Part shown: in pieces, positions 1-5,833 of the stretch | Layout: the number at the start of each line of letters is the position of its first letter | How positions within the stretch are numbered: the stretch's first letter is position 1 | Origin: DMER64 sp041654355 | Lineage (GTDB): Bacteria; Bacteroidota; Bacteroidia; Bacteroidales; UBA932 | Reading direction: 5' to 3' | Assembly: GCA_041654355.1 (NCBI GenBank) | Contig: JBAZDQ010000052.1 | Coordinates: 1 to 9,088 of the forward strand | Length of the DNA: 9,088 nucleotides | Notes under the pieces: generated by a model | The model's database searches: none | What the model was told of the DNA's origin: nothing | The model's input: only the letters and a program-made list of their open reading frames with translations | Program-made: the position numbers and the translations under genes

Positions 1-433
1 ATCCGTTAAACGGCCCGTCAATAACCTTGACGGCTTCTCCTACCAGATAAGGTGTGATGTTCTCTTCTTCCCTTTCCGCCTGTTCATCCACACGGCCCAG
101 TATCCTGTTGATCTCTGACATCCGGACAGGAACGGGTTCCCCTCCCTTGACAGTTCCCAGAAATCCCGAAACATGAGGGATGTTGGTGATAAGGTGCTGA
201 ATTTCCGGCGTAAGCGCGACTTCAATCAAAATGTATCCGGGATAAAAAATACGTTCCTTACTTATTTTTTTACCGTTTTTTACCTGGTAAATCTTTTCGG
301 TAGGGATCAATACCTGGGATACATAGTCTTCAAGATGAAGACGTTTCACCTCGTTCTCAATGTATTCCCTGGCTTTTTTTTCTTTACCTCCGGCCGCTCT
401 TACAACGTACCATTTTTTGGTAGCTTCTGTCAT
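1..433 (-). CDS. nusG: Transcription termination/antitermination factor NusG (C-terminus cut by the left window edge)
   Basis: NusG binds the RNA polymerase clamp through its NGN domain. It modulates elongation and pausing, and its KOW domain links polymerase to Rho or the ribosome. The frame starts at the ATG at 433 (MTEATKKWYVVRAAGGKEKK) and stays open to base 1, giving 144 residues of an expected 180 or so. The NGN domain covers about residues 7-100: the WYVVRA first strand, the VLIPTEKIYQV segment, then FYPGYILIEV and the HVSGFLGTVKGGEPVPV stretch. The visible end, VGEAVKVIDGPFNG, is the opening of the KOW domain; the rest lies outside the window. The gene starts 13 nt after the secE stop, so it is the last visible gene of the tRNA-tuf-secE-nusG operon. 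An A-rich AAAGAG lies just upstream of the start, a weak ribosome-binding context normal for this phylum. Identification is secure. Confidence 0.96.
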   Translation of the reverse strand, partial: MTEATKKWYVVRAAGGKEKKAREYIENEVKRLHLEDYVSQVLIPTEKIYQVKNGKKISKERIFYPGYILIEVALTPEIQHLITNIPHVSGFLGTVKGGEPVPVRMSEINRILGRVDEQAEREEENITPYLVGEAVKVIDGPFNG

Positions 434-446
434 TTCTCTTTAGTAT

Positions 447-641
447 TTAGTACAATGCTTTGTAGAGAAACTCCATCAGGTTCCTAAATGTAATGTCCAT
501 TGCAAAAATGACTATCGCGAAAATGACTGAGGCCACCATCACAATAATTGCGCTGTTTTGCAGTTGACTCCATGTAGGCCAGCTCACTTTGTGAAAAAGT
601 TCACTGTAGGAGTCTTTGAAATACATTCCGATTTTGCTCAT
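447..641 (-). CDS. secE: Preprotein translocase subunit SecE
   Basis: SecE is the small essential subunit that clamps SecY in the inner-membrane SecYEG channel. This is the short single-helix form of 64 residues. It has an amphipathic N-terminal helix, the conserved KVSWPTW motif at residues 18-24, and one hydrophobic membrane segment at about residues 30-48 (AIIVMVASVIFAIVIFAM). E. coli SecE is longer and has three membrane spans; the single-span form is usual in most bacteria. The ATG at 641 is used because it places the WP motif at the family's usual distance from the N-terminus. No Shine-Dalgarno sequence is visible upstream. It sits between tRNA-Trp and nusG, an order conserved in many bacterial phyla, which supports the call despite the short length. 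Confidence 0.96.
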   Translation of the reverse strand: MSKIGMYFKDSYSELFHKVSWPTWSQLQNSAIIVMVASVIFAIVIFAMDITFRNLMEFLYKALY

Positions 642-725
642 TGTTAGTTTGTTAGCAACACGTGGAGATGGAAGCTTCTCCCGTTGTTGAGGTTAACAAT
701 ACGGAATCGTAACATCCCGTATCTG
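642..725 (-). other. Spacer between tRNA-Trp and secE
   Basis: This 84-bp stretch separates the tRNA-Trp 3' end from the secE start. On the minus strand I see only small inverted repeats: TTGTT/AACAA around a 6-nt loop, and GGAGA/TCTCC around an 8-nt loop. There is no TAnnTTTG promoter match and no Shine-Dalgarno sequence, so secE-nusG is most likely transcribed from upstream. RNA processing at the tRNA 3' end would then create the 5' end of the secE-nusG message. Confidence 0.5.
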
Positions 726-796
726 CAGGGGCAGAGCGATTCGAACGCCCATCAACGGTTTTGGAGACCGCTATTCTACCCTTGAACTATGCCCCT
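726..796 (-). tRNA. tRNA-Trp (anticodon CCA)
   Basis: The 71-nt minus-strand cloverleaf has a fully paired acceptor stem (AGGGGCA with TGCCCCT) and the Trp-type discriminator G73. The anticodon stem GCGGT/ACCGT surrounds the loop CTCCAAA, giving anticodon CCA. The T-arm is GGGCG-TTCGAAT-CGCTC. The 3' CCA is not encoded; the bases after G73 are CAG. It lies between tuf and secE, a placement shared with several other bacterial lineages, and is probably cut from the tuf-secE-nusG transcript. Confidence 0.97.
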
Positions 797-801
797 AGTA
801 T

Positions 802-839
802 ACACAGGTGCGGCCGTAATAGTACGGCCAGACCTGTGT
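802..839 (-). other. Strong hairpin between tuf and tRNA-Trp
   Basis: An inverted repeat pairs 802-818 with 823-839 around a 4-nt loop. Reading the minus-strand RNA, 8 bp (ACACAGGU with ACCUGUGU) are followed by one C-C mismatch, a U-G wobble, then 7 bp (GGCCGUA with UACGGCC). The wobble pairs only in minus-strand RNA (in plus-strand RNA it is C-A), which agrees with selection on the operon transcript. The hairpin begins 21 nt after the tuf stop and ends 5 nt before the tRNA-Trp 5' end. No U-run follows, so it is not a standard intrinsic terminator. An RNA-processing or mRNA-end-protecting stem is more likely; partial attenuation is possible. Confidence 0.75.
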
Positions 840-860
840 GTTGTTATGTGTCCCGGACAA

Positions 861-2048
861 TTATTCACCCATTTTGGTGATCTGACCGGCACCTACAGTA
901 CGACCTCCTTCACGGATAGCAAAACGGAGACCTTCATTCAAAGCTACGGGGTAGATCAGTTCCACATCAATGGAAACGTTGTCACCCGGCATTACCATAT
1001 CCACTCCTTCGGGCAGTTTGATCTCTCCGGTAACGTCCAGTGTACGGAGGAAGAACTGGGGACGGTATTTGTTGTGGAACGGGGTGTGACGTCCGCCTTC
1101 GTCTTTCTTCAATACGTATATCTGGGCCGAGAAATGTTTGTGAGGAGTAATGGTACCCGGACGGCAGATGACCTGACCGCGTTTTACTTCTTTCTTGTCT
1201 ATACCGCGGAGCAGCAGACCTACGTTGTCACCGGCTTCCCCTCTGTCAAGGATCTTACGAAACATTTCAACGCCTGTAACAACACTGGTTTTAGGTTTCT
1301 CACCAAGACCAACGATCTCAATTTGTTCGCCGGTTTTGATCAAACCTGTCTCAATACGTCCGGTAGCAACGGTACCGCGACCGGTAATGGAGAAAATGTC
1401 CTCCACCGGCATAATGAAAGGTTTTTCATTGTCGCGCACGGGGATGGGTATATAAGTATCTACGACATCCATAAGCTCCATGACTTTATCTTCCCATTCT
1501 GCTTCTCCGTTCAGGGCTCCTAAAGCAGAACCGCGGATAACAGGAGCATTGTCACCGTCAAAGTTGTATTTGGACAGCAGATCGCGTACTTCCAGTTCAA
1601 CGAGATCCAACATTTCGGGATCATCCACCATGTCGCATTTGTTCAGGAAAACCACAATTTTAGGAACATTCACCTGACGGGCCAGCAATACGTGTTCGTT
1701 AGTCTGGGGCATAGGACCGTCTGTAGCTGCAACTACCAGCACGGCTCCGTCCATCTGTGCGGCACCGGTAACCATGTTCTTAACATAGTCAGCGTGTCCC
1801 GGGCAGTCAACGTGTGCATAGTGACGGGCAGCTGTCTGGTATTCAACGTGGGCAGTATTGATGGTGATACCGCGTTCTTTTTCTTCAGGAGCGTTATCAA
1901 TGGAGTCGAATGAACGTATTTCGGACAGGCCCTTTTTTGCCAGTACCTGGGTAATGGCGGCTGTCAGAGTGGTTTTGCCATGGTCAACGTGACCAATGGT
2001 TCCGATGTTTACGTGGGGTTTATCCCTTTTGTAGGTTTCTTTTGCCAT
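861..2048 (-). CDS. tuf: Translation elongation factor Tu
   Basis: EF-Tu is the GTPase that delivers aminoacyl-tRNA to the ribosomal A site. The protein is complete at 395 residues, the usual length. G-domain motifs are intact: P-loop GHVDHGKT (19-26), switch I ERGITIN (58-64), DCPGH (81-85, with catalytic His85), NKCD (136-139) and SAL (174-176). Domain 2 begins around residue 210 (PFIMPVEDIFSITGRGTVATGR). Domain 3 carries GGRHTPFHNKYRPQF and ends REGGRTVGAGQITKMGE. The start at 2048 gives the canonical MAKE N-terminus; no Shine-Dalgarno sequence precedes it. It lies 36 nt after tRNA-Thr(GGU) with no promoter match in between, so it is probably co-transcribed with the four tRNAs, as tufB is in E. 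coli. Nothing suggests decay or unusual divergence. Confidence 0.99.
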   Translation of the reverse strand: MAKETYKRDKPHVNIGTIGHVDHGKTTLTAAITQVLAKKGLSEIRSFDSIDNAPEEKERGITINTAHVEYQTAARHYAHVDCPGHADYVKNMVTGAAQMDGAVLVVAATDGPMPQTNEHVLLARQVNVPKIVVFLNKCDMVDDPEMLDLVELEVRDLLSKYNFDGDNAPVIRGSALGALNGEAEWEDKVMELMDVVDTYIPIPVRDNEKPFIMPVEDIFSITGRGTVATGRIETGLIKTGEQIEIVGLGEKPKTSVVTGVEMFRKILDRGEAGDNVGLLLRGIDKKEVKRGQVICRPGTITPHKHFSAQIYVLKKDEGGRHTPFHNKYRPQFFLRTLDVTGEIKLPEGVDMVMPGDNVSIDVELIYPVALNEGLRFAIREGGRTVGAGQITKMGE

Positions 2049-2084
2049 AACTTAATAATTTAATAACTCAATAATGTAAATTTG

Positions 2085-2156
2085 AGCCGGTGATGAGATT
2101 TGAACTCATGACCTCTTCCTTACCAAGGAAGCGCTCTACCCCTGAGCTACACTGGC
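2085..2156 (-). tRNA. tRNA-Thr (anticodon GGT)
   Basis: The 72-nt minus-strand cloverleaf has anticodon stem CTTCC/GGAAG around loop TTGGTAA, giving anticodon GGT. The T-arm is ATGAG-TTCAAAT-CTCAT. The acceptor strands are GCCAGTG and CACCGGC, which pair except for A4 opposite C69. The discriminator is T73, and CCA is not encoded. It is the last of four tandem tRNAs and ends 36 nt before the tuf start. Confidence 0.96.
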
Positions 2157-2169
2157 TTTTGGTGCAAGT

Positions 2170-2245
2170 TGGAGCGGAAGACGAGGTTCGAACTCGCGAC
2201 CCTCAGCTTGGAAGGCTGATGCTCTACCAACTGAGCTACTTCCGC
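2170..2245 (-). tRNA. tRNA-Gly (anticodon TCC), CCA encoded
   Basis: The minus-strand cloverleaf has a perfect 7-bp acceptor stem (GCGGAAG with CTTCCGC). The anticodon stem TCAGC/GCTGA surrounds loop CTTCCAA, giving anticodon TCC. The T-arm is CGAGG/CCTCG-like with the TTCGAA loop. The tRNA body is 2173-2245 (73 nt). The next three bases, 2172-2170 read on the minus strand, are CCA, so the 3' end appears to be genome-encoded, unlike the other tRNAs here. It lies 10 nt after tRNA-Tyr in the cluster. Confidence 0.96.
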
Positions 2246-2255
2246 GTATTGGTTG

Positions 2256-2338
2256 TGGGAGGGGCAGGATTCGAACCTACGAAGACGTGCGTCAGCAGAT
2301 TTACAGTCTGCCCCAGTTGGCCACTTTGGTACCCTCCC
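2256..2338 (-). tRNA. tRNA-Tyr (anticodon GTA)
   Basis: This is an 83-nt class II tRNA with a long variable arm (GACG-CA-CGTC plus flanking bases). The acceptor stem GGGAGGG/CCCTCCC is perfect. The anticodon stem GCAGA/TCTGC surrounds loop CTGTAAA, giving anticodon GTA. The T-arm is GTAGG-TTCGAAT-CCTGC. The discriminator is A73, as expected for Tyr, and CCA is not encoded. It is the second tRNA of the Thr-Tyr-Gly-Thr array. Confidence 0.97.
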
Positions 2339-2366
2339 TGGTTATTCATTCTGTCAAAAAACTACG

Positions 2367-2440
2367 AGCCGATAGAGGGATTCGAACCCACGACCTGCTG
2401 ATTACAAATCAGCTGCTCTGACCAACTGAGCTACATCGGC
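2367..2440 (-). tRNA. tRNA-Thr (anticodon TGT)
   Basis: The 74-nt minus-strand cloverleaf has acceptor strands GCCGATG and TATCGGC (one terminal G-U wobble at 7-66). The anticodon stem GCTGA/TCAGC surrounds loop TTTGTAA, giving anticodon TGT. The T-arm contains GTGGG-TTCGAAT-CCCTC. The discriminator is T73, and CCA is not encoded. It is the first transcribed gene of the operon, with its 5' end about 20 nt downstream of the start predicted from the promoter at 2467-2497. Together with tRNA-Thr(GGU) it supplies two of the threonine isoacceptors. Confidence 0.97.
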
Positions 2441-2541
2441 AAAAATATCCCGTCATTTTGGAGCGGCAAAGATAAACGATTTCTACAAACTACCAAAAAA
2501 AAACAGCAAAATACTCGAGTCACCGCAATGATTCCTAAGCA
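2441..2541 (-). other. Intergenic region between dxs and the tRNA-tuf operon
   Basis: This 101-bp region lies between the dxs stop and the first tRNA. It contains the Bacteroidetes-type promoter described separately and a run of nine T on the minus strand that merges into its -33 element. A short palindrome ACTCGAGT (2513-2520) has no loop and cannot act as a terminator stem. I find no convincing intrinsic terminator for dxs, so read-through into the tRNA operon is possible. Confidence 0.6.
2467..2497 (-). promoter_or_regulatory. Bacteroidetes-type promoter for the tRNA-tuf-secE-nusG operon
   Basis: On the minus strand, TTTG (2497-2494) is followed by exactly 19 nt and then TATCTTTG (2474-2467). 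This is a full match to the TTTG-N19-20-TAnnTTTG consensus used by the primary sigma factor in Bacteroidetes. The -33 element is the end of a nine-T tract, which may help polymerase contact the upstream DNA. The start site should fall near 2460-2463, giving a leader of about 20 nt before tRNA-Thr(UGU). A full-consensus promoter fits the high expression expected for EF-Tu and tRNAs. Confidence 0.85.
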
Positions 2542-4428
2542 TTAAAATGTCCGGGCAAAGTTTATGATGGCGTTTGTAATACCCTCGGTATCGTACCCGC
2601 ATTCGTGGTATAATTGTCTGATCTTTCCCTGTTCAATAAAACGGTCGGGTACCCCGAGCCCGGTTACTTTGCTAATAGTCCCGGGATGATTAGCCATATA
2701 TGTGGAAACTGTGCTGTTTAATCCACCTGTCAGACTCCCGTCTTCCAAAGTGATCACTTTTTTGAAATTACGTGCCACATAATCCAATACTTCCTGATCT
2801 ACAGGCTTAAGAAAACGCATGTCGTAGTGTTGCACGGATACTCCTTCTTCCCCGGCACGGGCCACGGCCTGTGCCCCCATGATCCCTGCAGCCCCAAGGC
2901 TCAACAGTGCAATGTCTTTACCTTCATGCAAAAGACGTGCCTTTCCCGGTTCCAGGAACTGAAAAGGCCTTCTCCAGTCTTTCATCCCTGTCCCGGTTCC
3001 CCTGGGGTAGCGAATGCTAATGGTCTTGTACTTTTTATCCTGGGCCGAGAATAACATGTTTCGCAATTCCGCCTCGTCCATGGGTGCTGCCACGAATATT
3101 TCCGGAATACAACTGAAATAAGCCAGATCAAACACACCGTGGTGGGTGGCCCCGTCTTCACCGACCAGGCCTCCCCGGTCCAGGCAAAATATTACTTTTA
3201 ATTTCTGCACCGCTACGTCATGGATGACCTGATCGTAAGCCCTCTGCATGAAAGACGAATATATGTTGCAATACGGCAGGTACCCGGCTGCCGCCAGACC
3301 TGCGGAAAAGGTAACGGCATGTTGTTCGGCTATACCCACATCAAAACACCTTTCAGGCATTTCTCTCATCATAATATCCAGGGAGCATCCGCCCGGCATG
3401 GCAGGTGTGATCCCGACTATGTCCGGATTAGACCGCGCAAGTTCCAAAAGCGTATGTCCGAAAACGTCCTGAAAGCGAATTTTTTTTGGGATCCCGGGAT
3501 CCAGATCTGAAAGGCGGTTCCCGGTTTGAGCATCGAATAATCCCGGTGCGTGCCAGGTTGCCTGATCCATCTCGGCCGGGGCATAACCTTTTCCTTTAAC
3601 GGTAAGAATATGGAGCAACCTTGGGCCCTTCAGTTTTTTTAATCTGTTGAAAGTGTTGACCAGTTGTACCACATCATGCCCGTCCACAGGACCAAAATAA
3701 CGGATCCCCAGGGGTTGAAACAGCGTACTGTTACTGACAACAAGCCGTTTACCTGCCTGTACCAGATGTTGCACGGTGTCCCGCAAAGCTCCGGAGCCGA
3801 GTGCTTTCCAGGTTCTTACCTTTAGTTTATTATATCGCCGGGACGTGGTAAGTTTAAGAAGGGAATTGTGGAGTCCTCCCACACTAGTCTCTATTGCCAT
3901 CTTGTTGTCATTGAGAACTATAAGCATATCGGCTGACATGCCTCCTGCATTGTTAAGACCTTCGTATGCCAATCCTGCTGTCATGGATCCGTCCCCAATA
4001 ACGGCAACTGTTTTTTCCCCGGACTTTTTTAATTCAGCGGCAGTGGCAAAACCCAGTGCTGCCGATATGGATGTGGAAGAATGTCCCGTTCCGAAAGCAT
4101 CGTAAGGACTTTCTTCTATTTTTGGGAATCCGCTCAAACCTTTATAACAACGGTTTTTAAAGAAAACTTTCCGACGTCCGGTTAAGATCTTATGCGCATA
4201 AGCCTGGTGTCCTACATCCCATATAATTTTGTCTTTGGGAGCGTCATAAACGTAATGAAGTGCTACTGTAAGTTCTACAGCACCCAGGCTGGCACCCAGG
4301 TGACCGGGATTGCGGGAACAGCTCTCTGTAATAAACTGCCTCAGTTCTTCACATAATTGCGGTAATTGATGAATATCCAGTTCTTTAAGATCTTTGGGGC
4401 TGTCTATTCTTTCCAGCAGATTATCCAT
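2542..4428 (-). CDS. dxs: 1-deoxy-D-xylulose-5-phosphate synthase
   Basis: Dxs is a cytoplasmic thiamine-diphosphate enzyme that condenses pyruvate with glyceraldehyde-3-phosphate to give DXP. DXP is the entry point of the MEP isoprenoid pathway and a precursor of thiamine and pyridoxal cofactors. The protein is complete at 628 residues (E. coli: 620). Visible features are NPGHLGASLGAVELTVALHY with His43, GHQAYAHKILTGR (73-85), and the ThDP/Mg motif GDG (145-147) to NDN (173-175). GPVDGHD (246-252), the catalytic Glu of DVGIAEQHAVTFS (Glu368), LDRGGLVGEDGATHHG in the pyrimidine domain and a C-terminal transketolase-like domain follow. The GDG and NDN placement and a full-length C-terminus indicate an active enzyme rather than a transketolase. 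It starts 9 nt after the purA stop, so it is very probably co-transcribed with purA. Confidence 0.98.
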   Translation of the reverse strand: MDNLLERIDSPKDLKELDIHQLPQLCEELRQFITESCSRNPGHLGASLGAVELTVALHYVYDAPKDKIIWDVGHQAYAHKILTGRRKVFFKNRCYKGLSGFPKIEESPYDAFGTGHSSTSISAALGFATAAELKKSGEKTVAVIGDGSMTAGLAYEGLNNAGGMSADMLIVLNDNKMAIETSVGGLHNSLLKLTTSRRYNKLKVRTWKALGSGALRDTVQHLVQAGKRLVVSNSTLFQPLGIRYFGPVDGHDVVQLVNTFNRLKKLKGPRLLHILTVKGKGYAPAEMDQATWHAPGLFDAQTGNRLSDLDPGIPKKIRFQDVFGHTLLELARSNPDIVGITPAMPGGCSLDIMMREMPERCFDVGIAEQHAVTFSAGLAAAGYLPYCNIYSSFMQRAYDQVIHDVAVQKLKVIFCLDRGGLVGEDGATHHGVFDLAYFSCIPEIFVAAPMDEAELRNMLFSAQDKKYKTISIRYPRGTGTGMKDWRRPFQFLEPGKARLLHEGKDIALLSLGAAGIMGAQAVARAGEEGVSVQHYDMRFLKPVDQEVLDYVARNFKKVITLEDGSLTGGLNSTVSTYMANHPGTISKVTGLGVPDRFIEQGKIRQLYHECGYDTEGITNAIINFARTF

Positions 4429-4437
4429 AATTCTTGA

Positions 4438-5703
4438 TTACTCTTTTATAATAGTCTGTTCCCGGTCAGGCCCCAGGGAAATAATTCTCACAGGGACTCC
4501 GGTCTCTATTTCAATGAAACGGATGTATGATGAAAATTCAACGGGCAGATCTTCTTCCCTGCGAATTCCGGTTAAGTCTTTTTTCCATCCCCTGAATTCT
4601 TTATATTCCGGAACGACAGGAGAATGTATATCGTAAGGAACACGGTCGGTCAGGCTATCATTTACCTTGTAAGCAGTAGCAATTTTAATGGTTTCAAATC
4701 CGTCCAGTACATCCGATTTCATCATGATCAGATCTGTCACTCCGTTCAGGATCACGGCGTATTTCAGGGCAACCAGGTCCAGCCATCCTGTACGCCGGGG
4801 CCTTCCTGTAGTGGCGCCGAATTCTTTGCCGCGTTCCCTGAGCAATTCGCCATCCCTGTCAAAAAGCTCGGTGGGAAAAGGGCCGCTGCCCACCCGCGTA
4901 CAATAGGCTTTGAATATTCCGTATACCCTGCCGACTCTGGAAGGAGGGAATCCCAGACCTATACATGCTCCTGCGCAAGTGGTAGAAGAAGATGTAACGT
5001 AGGGGTATGATCCAAAATCAATGTCAAGTAACGCCCCTTGTGCTCCTTCAGCCAGTACGGGCATATCCTTATGCAGGCAGTCATTGATGTAATACTCCGC
5101 GTCAATGAGCTTGAAATCCCTTAGATAATCAATGGCCTGCATCCATTTATCCTGACCCTGTTCCGGGTCGTATTTATAATCGAATTGTTGCAGAAAAACA
5201 AGGTGCTTGGACTTTAAGGCATGAAAACGTTCTTCAAAATCAGGGGCAAGGATGTCTCCTACGCGGATCCCGTTACGTCCTGTTTTATCCATATATGTCG
5301 GGGATATTCCTTTCAGGGTAGAACCTATCCGGGAAGAACCCTTGGCCTGTTCACTGGCTGCATCAATGATCCGGTGAGTAGGCAGGATAAGATGTGCCCG
5401 TTTGGAGATCATCAGGCGCTCCCTGACAGGAACACCCATGGCTTCAATGGCACGGCATTCTTCTTCAAAAATAACGGGGTCAATAACCACTCCGTTCCCT
5501 ATAACATTTACCGTGTCTTTACGGAATATACCCGATGGAACGGAATGAAGAACAAAGGATGTGTTTTCAAAATGGAGTGAGTGGCCTGCGTTCGGCCCTC
5601 CCTGGAAACGGGCGATTACGGGATATTTTTGTGCCAGATAATCAACAATCTTGCCTTTTCCCTCATCACCCCACTGAAGTCCAAGAACTACGTCTGCGTT
5701 CAT
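4438..5703 (-). CDS. purA: Adenylosuccinate synthetase
   Basis: PurA joins IMP and aspartate with GTP hydrolysis to make adenylosuccinate, the first committed step from IMP to AMP, in the cytoplasm. The protein is complete at 421 residues, close to the family norm of about 430. The N-terminal GTP-binding loop GLQWGDEGKGK (8-18) includes catalytic Asp13. His41 lies in NAGHS (38-42). The central region contains EGAQGALLDIDFGSYPYVTSS, followed by RVGSGPFPTEL, and the C-terminal base-recognition part contains LIMMKSDVLDGFETI. The ATG at 5703 gives the usual short lead before the GDEGKGK loop. A -7-like box lies about 40 nt upstream at 5742-5749. It heads a two-gene unit with dxs and is divergent from the MFS pair. 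Confidence 0.98.
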   Translation of the reverse strand: MNADVVLGLQWGDEGKGKIVDYLAQKYPVIARFQGGPNAGHSLHFENTSFVLHSVPSGIFRKDTVNVIGNGVVIDPVIFEEECRAIEAMGVPVRERLMISKRAHLILPTHRIIDAASEQAKGSSRIGSTLKGISPTYMDKTGRNGIRVGDILAPDFEERFHALKSKHLVFLQQFDYKYDPEQGQDKWMQAIDYLRDFKLIDAEYYINDCLHKDMPVLAEGAQGALLDIDFGSYPYVTSSSTTCAGACIGLGFPPSRVGRVYGIFKAYCTRVGSGPFPTELFDRDGELLRERGKEFGATTGRPRRTGWLDLVALKYAVILNGVTDLIMMKSDVLDGFETIKIATAYKVNDSLTDRVPYDIHSPVVPEYKEFRGWKKDLTGIRREEDLPVEFSSYIRFIEIETGVPVRIISLGPDREQTIIKE

Positions 5704-5741
5704 AATTATGAGATTCTCTGTGCAAAGTGAAGATAATAAAA

Positions 5742-5749
5742 CAAAAGTA
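5742..5749 (-). promoter_or_regulatory. Candidate -7 box for the purA-dxs unit
   Basis: The minus strand reads TACTTTTG at 5749-5742, a full match to TAnnTTTG. At 19 nt upstream the sequence is AGTC rather than TTTG, so only half of the consensus is present. A start near 5736-5738 would give a purA leader of about 33 nt. The promoter may be weaker than that of the tRNA-tuf operon or may depend on an activator. Confidence 0.5.
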
Positions 5750-5757
5750 CGACAAAT

Positions 5758-5788
5758 TTTGCAGACTTGACTTATTATTCTATCTTAG
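5758..5788 (+). promoter_or_regulatory. Candidate promoter for the tandem MFS transporter genes
   Basis: On the plus strand, TTTG (5758-5761) is followed by 19 nt and then TATCTTAG (5781-5788), which differs from TAnnTTTG at one defined position. Spacing is exactly that of the Bacteroidetes consensus. The start would fall around 5793-5796, leaving about 40 nt of leader before the ATG at 5834. The single mismatch suggests moderate strength. Confidence 0.55.
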
Positions 5789-5833
5789 ATTTTCTTTTTC
5801 GGACAATTGACGAAATCAATCTAAAACCTGTAT

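Larger units (their letters stand above)
5704..5833. other. Divergent intergenic region, purA / MFS pair
   Basis: This 130-bp AT-rich region carries start signals for both directions: a candidate plus-strand promoter at 5758-5788 and a minus-strand -7-like box at 5742-5749. The -33 position belonging to the minus-strand box would fall inside the plus-strand promoter, so the two may compete for polymerase. I see no long inverted repeat that would mark an operator and no riboswitch-like structure. Confidence 0.6.

Noticed and set aside
173..487. 104-residue plus-strand open frame opposite nusG and the secE end
   Set aside because: The minus strand encodes an unmistakable NusG here, and the plus-strand translation shows no family features.
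802..839. Intrinsic terminator after tuf
   Set aside because: The stem is strong, but the minus-strand sequence that follows (AUACU, then the tRNA) has no U-tract, so it is listed as a hairpin rather than a terminator.
789..1523. 244-residue plus-strand open frame opposite tuf
   Set aside because: It lies antisense to a complete, highly conserved EF-Tu gene, starts inside tRNA-Trp, and has no recognisable domain or start signal; long antisense frames are common over codon-biased tuf genes.
2090..2401. 103-residue plus-strand open frame across the tRNA cluster
   Set aside because: It is a translation of the antisense of three or four tRNA genes; repeated phrases such as GAGFEPT and RFELMTS are the known artefact of reading T-arms as protein.
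2494..2520. Intrinsic terminator after dxs using the nine-T tract
   Set aside because: The only palindrome just upstream (ACTCGAGT) has no loop and no GC-rich stem; the T-tract is better explained as the upstream part of the -33 promoter element.
5767..5793. E. coli-type promoter starting at TTGACT on the plus strand
   Set aside because: No TATAAT-like box occurs at 16-18 nt, and this phylum uses the TTTG / TAnnTTTG promoter type, for which a better match overlaps the same place.
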